Below, in pieces: positions 13,701 to 24,500 of a stretch of 64,000 bases of DNA. Made by a program: the position numbers and the translations under genes. This DNA is from Zychaea mexicana (Eukaryota; Mucoromycota; Mucoromycetes; Mucorales; Lichtheimiaceae): positions 1-64,000 of the forward strand of contig NW_026516685.1 of the NCBI RefSeq assembly GCF_025766255.1, read 5' to 3'. Every line of letters starts with the position of its first letter. Position 1 is the first letter of the stretch. Under the pieces are notes generated by a model. The model was not told where the DNA came from. It ran no database searches and worked only from the letters and a program-made list of their open reading frames with translations.

Positions 13701-13754
13701 CCCCCATTCCTTTTCTTCCCTCTCTGCTATTGGTACCGGCAACAACAACAAAAA

Positions 13755-15184
13755 ATGAAGGTCCAACTACTCATTGCTCTTGTCATTGCATTCCTTGCTG
13801 TCTTTACTACAGCTGATTCCCTTCAAGACGAAATCGACAAGGCCAGAAAGAAGTTCTGCGGTGGTAACTACCATTCACTTTCTTTTGCGACAACGAAACA
13901 ATTCACGGTGAATGGGATTATTCGAACACGGAAAACTTACCAATCACGCGCGTATGTGTGTATGTGTGCTCTCTTGTTTCGACCCTGTTTTTCTTTAGGT
14001 ATCAAGGTCAGCAAGCCGAGCTCTGGCCAAGTGTTCAGTAACCCAAAGAAAGTCAAGGTCACCGTCAGTAAGTAAATCACCTTATCTTATAAACAGACAT
14101 CACGAATGACGTACTCACCGTCTGAATAAATGAACAGAGCGTACTCCCAATGCTTTGGCCAAGGTGGTCAACGCTGTCGATGTAAATATCTTTTTTCATC
14201 TGAACGTGTAGTGTAGTGTAGTGTAGTGCATGTAGTAATTTTTGTCACCATTAACAACGAATTTTGTATATATGATAGCTCTACATGGTCAGCTCGAACG
14301 GCACTGCCAAGTACTTGGGTACTCCCTGGAAGGGTTCCTACTCTCTCAAGACCTCTGCTACAATGACGTAAGAAAGAGAGACAGACAAAGGATCATCGTA
14401 TGATACATGAATACATATAACTTACACTTCACAAATTTATACAGTGTTGACTTGACCAAGGCACAGGGTGCAAAGTTCCCCTCCCAGTATGAAGTTCGGT
14501 AAGTCATTGTATAAAAGTAGAACATGATGGCAAAAAGCTCACTAGAAAACTGTCAAAACAACAAAACTATAGTGTCTGGGTTCGCAACAAGGATGCTGGT
14601 AAGTACCCAGGATGTAAGCTTTGCCCAGTATAGATTAGTTTGCTAACATCGTTATTGTTAATGCGCACAGGCCCTGACTGCACTTTGATGTCCAAGGTAA
14701 ACAGACTTTAAAAATTAGCCCTGGATCCCCAATTATTTGTACTGACCTCCCACACACACATTAGACTTTCAAGGTCAAGTCCTCATCCCACGCCAACGCT
14801 GCCGAAGACGAAGAAATCAACAACATGGACGCCAAAATCGACAAGGGCTGCTTTGGCCTGGACATCACCAAGCCTGCCATTGGCGAACATGTCTCTGGTT
14901 ACTTCCCTGTCCAGCTCGTCCGTGATGGTGCTTCCCCCGTCGACAGCTTGACCAAGGTCGAACTCTTCAAGGTCGACATCAACGATCGTCAACCTATCAA
15001 GGTCCAAGACTCCTGGGAGGGTGATGTGCTTCTCTACAACTCGTTCACCGTCAAGGATGCTCTCAAGACTGCTGCTTCGAAAGAGGATGACAAGGAGTAT
15101 GCTTATTTCTACAAGTTGTCTGGTGTCACACAACATGAAGACAAATGCGACTTTTATTCGCATCCTTTCTACATTGATGCTTAA
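13755..15184 (+). CDS. Secreted protein with two beta-sandwich-like halves
   Basis: ATG 13755 starts a clear signal peptide (MKVQLLIALVIAFLAVFTTA, cut probably after TTA or TTADS). Small in-phase introns follow. Exon 1 is 13755-13863, exon 2 starts at 13999, later junctions lie near 14070/14139, 14183/14279, 14366/14445, 14499/14573, 14599/14671 and 14696/14764, and the last exon runs to the TAA at 15184. The mature protein has two repeats of similar layout: IKVSKPSSGQVFSNPKKVKV to CTLMSKTFKV, and CFGLDITKPAIGEHVSGYF to a C-terminal CDFYSHPFYI. This layout of a P-x-x-G start, W or Y in the core and a closing S-x-x-F is reminiscent of Kre9/Knh1-type extracellular domains of fungal wall proteins, but I cannot confirm that. 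No GPI-anchor tail is visible, so it is probably released or wall-associated. The role is unknown. Confidence 0.85.
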
Positions 15185-15363
15185 ACAAAAGCCAGCATCG
15201 TCTCGTTTTCCCTCCCCATACTATACTCTTCTTCCGCCCCACCTCTGTCACTTGTCTGTGTGCTTCTTTAAAAAAAAAGAAATAACCTTGTAATAATATT
15301 ATAACCAAAACCATGTTTCATTATTGTCTTTTTTCCAAAACAAGTGCTTGCTGCTAACTTCAA

Positions 15364-16350
15364 CTAGTCCCAAATCAATTGACCCTTTTCATTCAAACCT
15401 GCTGTGGCCGTAGGTGTTTTGGACGATGTTCCTTTCTGTCCTTTTTTGCCCCATGGTGTGTTCTTGCCAGCACCGGTACTATAAAACTCGTTTATCTTTC
15501 GTCGTTCCAGTTCCTTCTGATGCCGTCTTAACCGCTCTGCTTGTAATGCATCTGCTGCAGCTTTGGCTTCTTTGCGTTTGGCAGCTTTGGCCTGGTTCTC
15601 GCGTTGTTTCTTTGACGCTACTTCTTGCGTCCGTGGTGCAGAGTAGACTAGATAATACCGTCATTTAGTGCTTACTCTCAACTGCCAAGTGAGTGGTAGC
15701 AATTAGGAGCCTTTTCTTTTCTTCTTACTTGGCTTTTTACTTGAATCAATTGACTCCCATCCATCCTCGTATGGTACTGGCTCCCACTCTTCTTCTTCTG
15801 GCTCCGTAGTGATTCGCATGACGCGCGAGTATCTTGCTGTTAAATCCATATGTTTGTCTACTTCTCTTGATGGCTCATTTGCCTTGTCAGCGGCAGCAGT
15901 AGCAGCAGCAGCGAATGACTCCTTTTTCTCCTTGCTAGTACCATCGCTCTTTGTCGATGCCTTAGTTGTGAGCTCGTTACTTGCTTCTGGCGCTCTGTCC
16001 ATAAGAGGCGATGTCTGTGCATCAAGACTTGGTGTAGATTGTTTTCCTAAAGATGGCGATCGCTTGGAATCCTTTTGTTGCGAATGCGAGGTATCGGTGG
16101 TTGCCGTAGTTGTTGTAGTTATGGGTAAAGATTGTTTGTCTGTCGTTGTCGTCTTGCTGCTGTTGCTGTCTAATGACGCTTTTCCTTTGCCTTTCTTCTT
16201 TTTGGACTTTTTGGACTTTTTAGTGGTCGAGGTGGTTGTTGCGCGGTTACTGTTGTCATGATTGTCGTCATCAAGTGCATTCGATCGATAAAAGTAAATG
16301 AGTAAAACAGGTAAGAAAAGAACGCATAAAAGACCCAGCTCTTGGTACAT
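15364..16350 (-). CDS. Single-pass membrane protein with Lys-rich cytosolic region
   Basis: Two exons (15729-16350 and 15364-15647) join in phase to give about 301 residues. ATG 16350 is preferred to an upstream in-frame ATG because it puts a hydrophobic anchor (ELGLLCVLFLPVLLIYFY) right at the N-terminus. Then come a Ser/Thr/Lys-rich low-complexity region with KKSKKSKKKKGKGK, an acidic Trp-containing patch (EEEEWEPVPYEDGWESI) and a long charged coiled coil (KKQRENQAKAAKRKEAKAAA). It ends in a compact motif, INEFYSTGAGKNTPWGKK, with the terminus GQLIWD. If the intron is retained, translation stops at 15703 with a KKKRKGS tail, giving a shorter form. The family is not recognised. The layout resembles ER-anchored proteins with a cytosolic coiled coil, which is only an analogy. 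Confidence 0.75.
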
Positions 16351-16730
16351 CTTTTTTGCTGTATGTGTGAAGAAAGAGGGAGTCTGGCAATGAATAAAGA
16401 TCAAGTTTGATATATGGAACAAAATGATTGGATATCCGCACTATTGATCTTAATCCCGAGATGGTTGCTGCGGTAAGCAGAGATATGGCATTAATGTTTG
16501 TATATAGTACACGGTTATTGGTTTTTTTTATAAGGGCAAGAAAAAGGTATGTCTGTGTATGTTGTTAGAGGACTAGATCGTGTGCGTGGCGTGTTATGTG
16601 TAAGGTTTAAAGAGCCATAGTAAAGGAGGTTGCTGGCAGGGGTAAAGAGAAGAGAGCAGGAAAGAAAATAAAACGAGAATATGAAAAAGTGTATACGTTA
16701 AATAAAGAGAAAAAGGGAGCACGGCAAAAG
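16351..16730. other. Intergenic gap between two minus-strand genes
   Basis: It contains the promoter side of the 15364-16350 gene and the 3' end region of the NMN adenylyltransferase gene. A candidate leader with purine-rich minus-strand sequence is present. No open frame of interest is seen. Confidence 0.5.
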
Positions 16731-18091
16731 TTATAAAGTATCGGAATCGGCCTTGGCTTTGTACAATCCATGCTTGTATATGTAGTCGATCACCGGGTTG
16801 GGTGATAAGTATTTGATGGACATGCCGCGTTTTACAAACAGTCTAGTAGAATCATCGTGGGTGAATATCATACACAGCGTAAGAAAAGGGTTGCTCTGAC
16901 TTACCGAACTTTGGTGGAGCTGATATCGTTATGTATCAGTTGCTTGATGACAGTGACATTCATCTAATTTATCGTCATAATGATAATTTGTAAGCAAAAG
17001 ACAGAGAAACATATATCCCGGTCAGAATTTAGTAGCTTACTCTATGCTGGTAAAGAATGTCATGTGAAAGCAGGAATCCATACACATCTGTTCCGGTTCT
17101 CTCTGTATACATCAGCCTGGTTAGTTAGACGGCTCGCTCTTTCAATGGATCTATCCGTCTATATAGTCAATGCAAGAAAGATCCTTACCAATTATGACAC
17201 AACCATAGTGACCAACGATATGATGCAACTAACGGTAACAATGCCTTAGAGTCGGACACAATCATCCTACTACTCCTACAACTCCTAGTATCATCATAGC
17301 GACAGCAACATTACTTACATCCTTAGGAGCCCAGACTTTGGGATGGCCAAAAGACGCAATCAAGTCACCGCCTGCCAAAAGCATAATCTTGATTTTGCGT
17401 TGTTCGCCTATTATTGATTTCAACATGTTAGTCAGTATACATGATCTGCTATTTCACGGTGATCGCTTTAAGAGGGGAAACCAGCTTACCACTCTTGGTA
17501 CGAATGCCATCGCCGGCCACGTTCAGCTCATGGTCAAAATGATCCAGCACAACAGCTGTTCGTTGATACGACCCCTGTCGTGGTTCCCAAGAGTCTACCA
17601 TTAACCAGTCCGAGGTGGATTCTACAGCCAGTGTACACATTTCTACGCGATGTGAAGCTTTGGCCAGTCCTTCCTTCATATACGCATCAGATACCGGAGA
17701 ATAGTAACCTGCCAGCAGCTCGTATTCGTTCCGTTCCTTGAAATGATCCTGCGCCATTTCTAATAATAACTGATGATGAGTCATACATTTTTCCCTTCTT
17801 CACTCTATACACACTACTTTACCAAACATGCGCAGGTGAAGATAGGTGATGGGTGAAAAAGAACCACAGGCAACTAATACAAGAGGTGTTTTGCTGTCGT
17901 CTAAGGTAATACAAATATATGTCAGAAACACGCAAAGACAAAGGGGATATATCGTTTTCCGTACCTGCCATGGTATCGGGTAAATAGTGCCGAGGGAATT
18001 TGTAATCGCCTTCAAACCCATTGTTGCCTGAATCAGTTGCTGCTGCTGCTGCTACTGGCTCTGGATCGTTTGCATTCTGTTGTTGGCTCAT
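16731..18091 (-). CDS. NMA1: Nicotinamide/nicotinate mononucleotide adenylyltransferase
   Basis: Converts NMN or NaMN plus ATP to NAD+ or deamido-NAD, the shared last adenylylation of NAD synthesis. ATG 18091 opens exon 1 (17965-18091), with an Ala-rich leader ending in FPRHYLPDTMAG. Exon 2 (17823-17900) carries the nucleotidyl-transferase signature VACGSFSPITYLHLRMF, the fungal form of the family's GSFNPITxxHLR. Exon 3 (17490-17759) gives GYYSPVSDAYMKEGLA, RVEMCTLAVESTSDWLMVD and WEPRQGSYQRT. Later exons give IMLLAGGDLIASFGHP and the second ATP-binding motif ISSTKVR (about 16900-16935). The C-terminus is MSIKYLSPNPVIDYIYKHGLY. All catalytic landmarks are present. An ATG in the intron at 17784 opens a misleading frame (MTHHQLLL) and is not the start. 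It is divergent from the TEN1-like gene, with 274 bp between the starts. Confidence 0.93.
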
Positions 18092-18365
18092 GATATATAG
18101 TTTCCTCGCGTTGTTGTTGTTGCTAATTGAAAGGCTATAGTCCCTTTAAACGAGCTAATGTCTGTTTTACTAGCCAAACAAAAGTAAGACAAATGCGGGG
18201 AGACAATAAAAAAAAAGGTACGCGAAAAGGAAAGAGTAAGAAAGTGAGGGAAGGTTTTTATGTGTATAAGCCCTGATGTTCTTTGTAAAGATCAAGATTG
18301 TGGGATATTCGAACAGCGCTCTATCAGCTCTCTCTCTTTATTACTAACACATATACAAAATTATT
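18092..18365. promoter_or_regulatory. Bidirectional promoter region between NMA1 and the TEN1-like gene
   Basis: The two start codons face away from each other across 274 bp, so both promoters must share this interval. It has a GTT-rich patch near 18108-18123, a poly-A run at 18209-18217 and purine-rich tracts. No TATA box stands out. Shared control is an inference from spacing only. Confidence 0.5.
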
Positions 18366-19035
18366 ATGAGCAACAACGACGACAACGACAAGGTGGTACC
18401 GTCAGGCGAGCTTGTTCTTCATTTAAACGAAATTACACGCGATCCAAAGGCTAATGTCGGTCGATCTGTACGAGTCAAAGGCTTGTAAGAAATACTTTGA
18501 TTTTCGCTTGACTACTACGCGATCCATCGGTTTGTTGATCGCATTTTTCGTGTTTGTGTTTTCTGTTGTGGACATATTCTTAAAACTCTCCCGAATTACT
18601 ATTTCCATTGTTGCCCTGAAAATATACACAGTTTAAAAGAATTCCAACCTGCAAATAATCGAGCCGTCTTGGAATATGAAGATGCAGAATTACATTTGAA
18701 CACGGATATCATTGATCCGTTTCCGTTTGCGCTCGGCAGATTGATTGAATGTATTGGAGAGCTTGATCTCGACAATGATGATAATGAGGTGTGATACTCT
18801 GTTTATGCGAAACGGTCTTATAGTACCAAGGGCAAACTAATCTTACACCTTGTTAACATAGGAACAGCAGCAAAATCAAGCAGTATTAGTCCTTCGACCA
18901 CGCATTGCGCGTGATATCGATACGCTGGATATGAAATTGTTTGAAAAGGCAGGCCAATATAAACGCCAATATCTAGAAAAATTCAAGTCTACCAGCACCC
19001 CTTCTCCTTCTCGACAATTACATGAAACTAGGTGA
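18366..19035 (+). CDS. TEN1: TEN1-like CST-complex OB-fold protein
   Basis: Three exons (18366-18484, 18632-18788, 18862-19035) join in phase to give 149 residues, the right size for a Ten1 OB fold. Ten1 binds Stn1 in the CST complex, which caps telomeres and helps fill in the C-strand. Supporting features are GELVLHLNEI at the N-terminus, the first-strand pattern VGRSVRVKGFLKEF (about residues 31-44), EDAELHLNTDIIDPF, IGELDLD after a conserved IECIG, and a closing LRPRIARDIDTLDMKLFEKA helix as in other fungal Ten1 proteins. The family diverges fast, so the call rests on size and pattern, not on catalytic residues. A splice at AG/GTGATT near 19032 could extend the last exon. It lies 265 bp upstream of MMS2 on the same strand. 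Confidence 0.68.
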
Positions 19036-19300
19036 TTAGCCATAGCATTCTTATTCAAAATATACCAACACTTGCATCTTTCGTTTAGAAAAACACATGA
19101 CCGGATGATGCTGGATGATACTGGATGAGATTGTGTACAAATGTTACGTTTTACTTGTCGGTATAGCAATGAAAATTTAGGCATCACTCTTGAATCTCTA
19201 CCCCAAACTATATTGATACTCCGGTATACTCTCCCCTCTCGCCCCTTTAACATTCGCACATAGTCGGCTTTCTGTTTTTCTTCTTTGCATTCGAGATCAA

Positions 19301-20419
19301 ATGGCACAAAGTAAGTTATTTTCTCATTGTCTGTAAAGTGGGGATAATCAAATAGCTTTTCTGTGTGCGAGTGAATTGTGAATAAGAAAAAGAAAGAAAA
19401 TCTTGAGAGACATGGTGGTCAATAGCCTATTATTTTTTTTGAGCTTCTTTCTCCTACTACTTGCCGAAAGAGATTGAATTGATACTGAGGAGCACCAATG
19501 TCATGCATTGTCCATTCAAAACTTTGAAGTTTATTTTTTATTCATCCAACAATAATTCTCAAATTGTTCATGTATTCTCATTTATTTACGCACACTTTGA
19601 AATTGGGGGAGGGTTATTTTGGAATGCTTATGTATACGAACTTTTCAGAAACTGACTATTGACTTTTATATTTTCGCTTCTAGTACCACGCAACTTCCGT
19701 CTGCTCGAAGAGCTAGAGAAAGGTGAAAAGGGTATTGGCGACGGTACCTGCAGTTATGGTTTAGCGGATGACGATTTGCTCATGTATAACTGGCATGCCA
19801 CTATTCTCGGTCCTCCTCACGTAAGTCACTCCTCTATAAAACCAACAGAACAAGGAATATTTGGAAAAGGAGGGTCGAGGCTGATTGTTGTTACTGTTTT
19901 CTAACTCGAACCTTTCTTCTTCTTTTGACAAACAGTCTGTTCATGAGAATCGTATTTACAGTTTAAAGATTTATTGCGGCGAATCGTACCCTGACGATCC
20001 GCCAACAGTACAATTCGTATCGCGGATCAATTTACCTAGTGTGAACCCTCAGAATGGCAAGGTAAGCTGTCGTTTTGTTCTTTTATCAGGAGACATGTGG
20101 AAGGAAAAAAAGATGTTTGTGTGTATGGATTCACATGAAAATTTTTTGACATCAAATCTTTATACTACTTTTACGCACACCAGGTCGAGCCAAGCCGTTT
20201 GCCTTGCTTGGCACATTGGAGACGCGCATACTCCTTGGAAACTGTGTTGACCGAACTGAGAAGGTAAAAGAAGAAGAGGTTGCTTGATTGACGAGATGGG
20301 CCGTGTATGAGTCATGATGACTATCCAAATACTTAGACATGTATTTTGTTTGTATATGTAGAGAGATGGCTACGATCGGTAGAAAGTTGCCTCAGCCTGC
20401 CGAAGGAATGACATTCTAA
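19301..20419 (+). CDS. MMS2: Ubiquitin-conjugating enzyme variant Mms2/Uev1
   Basis: Five exons (19301-19310, 19684-19820, 19936-20061, 20184-20263, 20362-20419) join in phase to give 136 residues, the usual length for a UEV. The first exon is only 10 nt (ATG GCA CAA A) and is followed by a 373-nt intron, long for this genome. Motifs are [55 protein letters not shown] and [15 protein letters not shown]. The E2 active-site Cys and its HPN motif are absent, as expected for a UEV. The partner in the family is Ubc13. Together they build K63-linked ubiquitin chains on PCNA for error-free damage bypass. It lies in tandem behind the TEN1-like gene and converges on CAF16. Confidence 0.95.
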
Positions 20420-20724
20420 GTTGAGAATAGAGAAAGAAGAGATGGAAAAAGAAAAATTAAAGAAAGATGACATTTCACATTTACGCAACACACATACACA
20501 AAACATATCTTCCTCTGTTGCACCCACCCCTCCAATTTACCAAACAACAACAAATTATATCTTGCAATTGCTTTCATTTTCAAAATAAGTTCTTCAAATA
20601 CGAAAATCCGGTTTTCATACAGAAGCAGACAAGCAATCTCTAGTGAGCACGGAGGAGGAAGGAAAGAGCAATGGCAACAAGATGTACGGAGATTGAGAAA
20701 TAATCAAGGTGGTAACTCTATCGT
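20420..20724. other. Shared 3' region of two convergent genes
   Basis: MMS2 and CAF16 end 305 bp apart, facing each other. The interval holds A-rich stretches that may serve as poly(A) signals for both. No gene is seen. Confidence 0.5.
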
Positions 20725-21892
20725 CTAATTCCAGTAATTGTAATATTTGTCACCGAATTGCTTCATATCACCCTTCAAATCATCCCATTTCGAGTGAGGT
20801 AATCCTGTTTCTGGTTCCACTTGGCGCTTTGCTTGATCACCACCTCGCCTGTGGTCCTCCTTTATCCACTTGTAGCACAATGCCATCAACGGCGAGTCCA
20901 TCATGCCATGTTCTCGATGGTACTTTTTCACTGCATCGTACTCTGGGAAATCATTTATGTCGTACTTCGCAAGAACAGCGCCATCTGCCATGCGCACCAC
21001 ATGCGACATCCATGAACTCAGCCCTACGATTAATACATATTACGTATCAATATGAAGGGTATGACAGATACCATCATCAGCCAAATCATCTTACCATCAA
21101 AAATGTGGGTAGTATAGACCTAGCAATAACAAAAAAGAACTCAAGTCAGAGCCCATACGTCATACACACGCCACCCGTCCTTATGTTTTCATCCCTGTTA
21201 GAGTAACAAAACTTACAATCGTAGCACCTCTAGTTTCTGTTTCTTCGCGCAAAAACTTTAACAATTCGGTGCGTACAAGGATATCCAGATCCATTGTCAC
21301 TTCATCGAGTAACAAAAGATTCCATGGCTGCAACAAACCCATGGTTAACTGGACACGCCGCAACTGACCATCCGAGCACTGATGCAGACGCCAACTCAAG
21401 TCCACTTCAAGTACTTCGAGCAATCGCTTTGTACGCTCTGGCCATCGTTTGCTGCCCATGCTTGACAAGTAAAAGTCGACAGACATGTCGGACCTGATAT
21501 GAGGATTATGGGCCCAATCTGTACCGAGATACAATACGCCCTGTATATAAGAGTAGTGTTGTCCAATTTGCGTATTTATTAATACTCTAATACACACGCA
21601 TAGAGAGAGAGAGTGTAGGCGAGTGAGTGATTGAAGAAAGGAAAAAGCTTACAGCTGGTGCATCAACGAATGCATGACGACTAAAGACACGGACATGACC
21701 TTCTATTTTGCGTTTGCCCGCCAAAATGCGCAACAAGGTCGTTTTGCCTGCACCATTCGCGCCTACAATCAAGATTCGTTCACCTGGATTAACCTCGAGT
21801 GATAAATCCTTGACAATGTCTGGTCCGCCATAGTTGAATGTAAAGTTTTTAACGTCAATGACGGGATCAGGCGCCGTTTCGTTGTTTGGCAT
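20725..21892 (-). CDS. CAF16: Caf16-type soluble ABC ATPase
   Basis: Four exons (21653-21892, 21217-21540, 21095-21119, 20725-21023) join in phase to give 295 residues. One of them is a 25-nt micro-exon encoding VYTTHIFD. It has a single ABC domain and no membrane segment: Walker [10 protein letters not shown] (about residues 44-52), an ABC signature in the form [10 protein letters not shown], Walker [13 protein letters not shown], and a switch His in TTHIFDGL. This layout with the H-I-F-D-G-L end matches yeast Caf16, a non-transporter ABC protein linked to the Ccr4-Not complex, and its plant and animal relatives. The C-terminal tail ([19 protein letters not shown]) is typical of the family. 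All ATPase motifs are intact. The link to Ccr4-Not is from family knowledge. Confidence 0.9.
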
Positions 21893-23195
21893 AATTGTGG
21901 TATAGTAGATAATTTAAAATAAAAAAAGAATAAACCCTTGTCTCTTTAATTATTTGATAGGGCCTGCCTTATATGTGTATCAATGCCAGCTTCTTTCCAC
22001 AAGTTACACGGCTTGGTAACGCAAGACGTCCTTATTGACTCATTTTTATGTCGTTATAGAACTATATGCATGTTGCATATGTATGCGGCGTTGCTGTCGT
22101 AGCCTCCGTTAGATACATTTCATCATGGACAATAGCTTCAAGCTGCCAAAATTGAGTTAAGATCGTGTCTCGGAAAATACGCGCTATGTCATTATACAAC
22201 CCCCGTTTACTTTGTGAAGCATACTATTTCTTTGTTGTGGTTAGCTCAACAATTGTGCAGAGCAAAATATTTTCTACTTCTGTTAAGCAAACATGGACAG
22301 AGAAGGAGAACGTATTATAGCTCTTGAATTAATTATTTTCCGAGGCGATAGCTCACATCATCCTTCCCGTGTTCTGTATACATTACATTACCGCGTCCCC
22401 CTTTTCTTTTACGACAACAACGAAAGTGCTCTTTGATTGTGCATACCAAGCAGCAGCAAAAGAAGAGAGAATAGTTGCCTCCACTGCAACAAAGGCTAAA
22501 AAATCTTAGTGTAAGATTGAGTCCTGTGCCTCTGTATTTGATTGCTTGGTGATAACAACTAGTTGCTATGGGTCAGCCGCGATTCTCGGTCCGCGGCTTT
22601 TTCCGATCTGCATTATTGCATGTGAAACATGGATAGCAGTTCAGCATGATGTTTACAAGCAAGTACGGTTGCTTGTTGTTGCTCATAAAGTAGATCAACA
22701 AGGCACTTGAACAGTTTGTAGGAGCTGAACCAAGGAGGTCGACAGTATAATATAATGATAGAGCTCACCAACCCGATATAAATGATATCTATTGAAATGT
22801 TCATGACACTATGACCCACAATCAAGATATATAACTATAGTACTTGAGGAATTTATGTACGTATAATCATCAAGAAAGAAGGTAGCGACAGCAAAGATAT
22901 TGAATGCTTGTATGCAACTTGAAAGGATATGTGATGCTTGATTTTAATTTGTTTTGACGAATTTTTACAGCAAACGTGGGAGTTTTTAGTGCGATGACGA
23001 GATGAGAGAAGATGGATGGGTAGCTTTTTTACAAAAAGATGTGTAAGAGATATGGAAGGCTTTTACATATAAGATTCTTTGGATGGCGTGTGTGTGGGCG
23101 CGTGTATGAGAAGCTATGTATAAGTGCGGCAGTGGAGTGTACGTGTGTTGTGGTTCCTGCCACAAGAAAGACGTGTCCTGTGTTTTTTTGTCTTT
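21893..23195. other. Intergenic stretch, no supported gene
   Basis: The CAF16 promoter lies in the left part. The rest has only short unsupported frames. A short palindromic GC-rich motif (CCGCG...CGCGG, about 22578-22597) stands out from the AT-rich background. Confidence 0.5.
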
Positions 23196-23420
23196 TTACA
23201 ACGTATCGTCTTCCATCATCATGGCCCGGGTATCGAGAACAGTGGCTTTTCGTCGTTCGTAATAGCTCATGCGTGCATCGTGAACGAACGGATTGGCAGC
23301 CAGGTCGGCATCAAAAACAGGTAGCGCACTCACCATCGTGGTTCTTGTAGTTGATAGGGAACCGAGCAGCAGCAGCAGCAGAGACAACACCAAGGCGAGC
23401 CGAGAAACAGTAGAAATCAT
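23196..23420 (-). CDS. Small secreted protein, 74 residues
   Basis: ATG 23420 is used, not the in-frame ATG at 23570, because it opens a perfect signal peptide ([20 protein letters not shown], with cleavage probably near VSA-LP). It also lies about 115 nt downstream of a TATA box. The predicted mature part is about 42 residues, starting at LPVFDADLAANPFVHD and including a YYERRKATVLDTR segment with a dibasic RRK site, then an acidic methionine-rich end. It has no cysteines and no known domain. It could be a small secreted effector-like or wall peptide, or a precursor cut at RRK. These are guesses. The single exon with its own TATA box supports a real gene. Confidence 0.65.
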   Translation of the reverse strand: MISTVSRLALVLSLLLLLLGSLSTTRTTMVSALPVFDADLAANPFVHDARMSYYERRKATVLDTRAMMMEDDTL

Positions 23421-23533
23421 GTTTTTTTGAGTGTGTGTATAATTTGAAGACAGATGGAAGGAAATTGAGCTGGGTTGTGAAGAGAAAGAGAATAAAAAAG
23501 AAGAAAGGGCAGAAAAGGATAGAAGGTAGCGGG

Positions 23534-23541
23534 TATTTATA
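23534..23541 (-). promoter_or_regulatory. TATA box of the small secreted protein gene
   Basis: TATAAATA on the minus strand inside a short GGGATATAAATACCC palindrome-like context, about 115 nt upstream of the ATG at 23420. A CCAAT motif lies a little further upstream (about 23567-23572, minus strand ATTGG/CCAAT). Confidence 0.6.
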
Positions 23542-23881
23542 TCCCGTCCAAACGTGGCGGCTGAGGCCAATGGTGATATTTACGGTGACATTTCCAGGAA
23601 TAGGTAAACAAACGAGGGAGGTGCTAAAGAAGAAGAGGAGGAGGAGGAGGGGGGGGGGACATTACTTACCCACAGTCATCGTGCAACTACTACTGCTATG
23701 TGCACTGCTCGTGTACATCATCTGGAGACCACATCACCTGGTCTTGCTTCTCTTTTACATCCAATCTGAAGATACAGTATACATGCAATCTATACCAGCA
23801 AGTCAAAAGAAAAATAGGAGTATATATTCCCCGCTCTTCCTTTAACAGTGACAAAGCCAAGGGGGCCCTGCTCACCACCAA

Positions 23882-24500
23882 ATGGAGCAAACCCATAAAC
23901 TAAAAAAGACCACTTTGAGTGTGTTAGCACGTTCGATCATCAAGGTCCTTGCTTTTGCTTTGCTGCAACTTGCAGACACTTTCATTCGAGTGCTGCAATC
24001 AACCCTCCCCCTCGAAACGTAAGAGCTCCTGCCCACTCTTTCCACCCCTTTAAACAATATCATCGCTCTTGGTTTTTTTTAATATAAGCATTTGTTCTAT
24101 GCTGATCTTCTCTTCATTTTTTTCGTACAAAAGAGAGATTATCTGCGCGGTCAATGCTTCGGTGTCTGTAAGTATCCAGTAGTCGGTAGGAAAACACGGC
24201 GGTATTAACAACCCATACTGCCAGTATACACTGCTACGACAAAAAGATGGCGTTTCTGTATCACTTTCTATAATGCTACAATGTTGTTGTTACCCTTTGC
24301 TGATGGCCCTTGAACGTTTCACAAACAACGTACCTGCTGACGACGAGTTTGTAACAGCAACAACAACAACGGGCTATAAAGAACAATCATTTTTTCTTTT
24401 TCTAATAAGCTGTGCAATCGTAAATAAAGCTGTAGGTGTTGGCGTTGTCGTATTTATCTTTATTCTCCTTTTCTCCCTGCACTTTATTGAAAAAGGCTAG
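23882..24500 (+). CDS. Unknown hydrophobic protein, three hand-assembled exons
   Basis: Exon 1 (23882-24018, ends before GTAAGA), exon 2 (24134-24167, after ...ACAAAAG and before GTAAGT) and exon 3 (24225-24500, after ...GCCAG) join in phase to an uninterrupted 148-residue frame. A TATA-like AGTATATATTCC lies near 23817-23828. The product has a basic N-terminus (MEQTHKLKK), a hydrophobic segment (LARSIIKVLAFALLQLADTF), a Cys-rich hydrophobic segment (MLQCCCYPLLMAL), a short polar loop with PADDEFVTATTTT, and a strong C-terminal membrane stretch (VGVGVVVFIFILLFSLHF). The family is not recognised. Splicing is inferred from consensus sites only. An alternative acceptor two bases downstream gives a shorter, different C-terminus. 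Confidence 0.42.

Noticed and set aside
15809..16261. Long plus-strand frame opposite the Lys-rich membrane protein
   Set aside because: It is a Ser/Val/Leu-rich shadow of the low-complexity minus-strand gene, with no motif.
17449..17784. ATG at 17784 (MTHHQLLL) as the start of the NMN adenylyltransferase
   Set aside because: It lies in an intron. Splicing from 17823 to 17759 restores the conserved MFEMAQDHF and places the substrate motif upstream.
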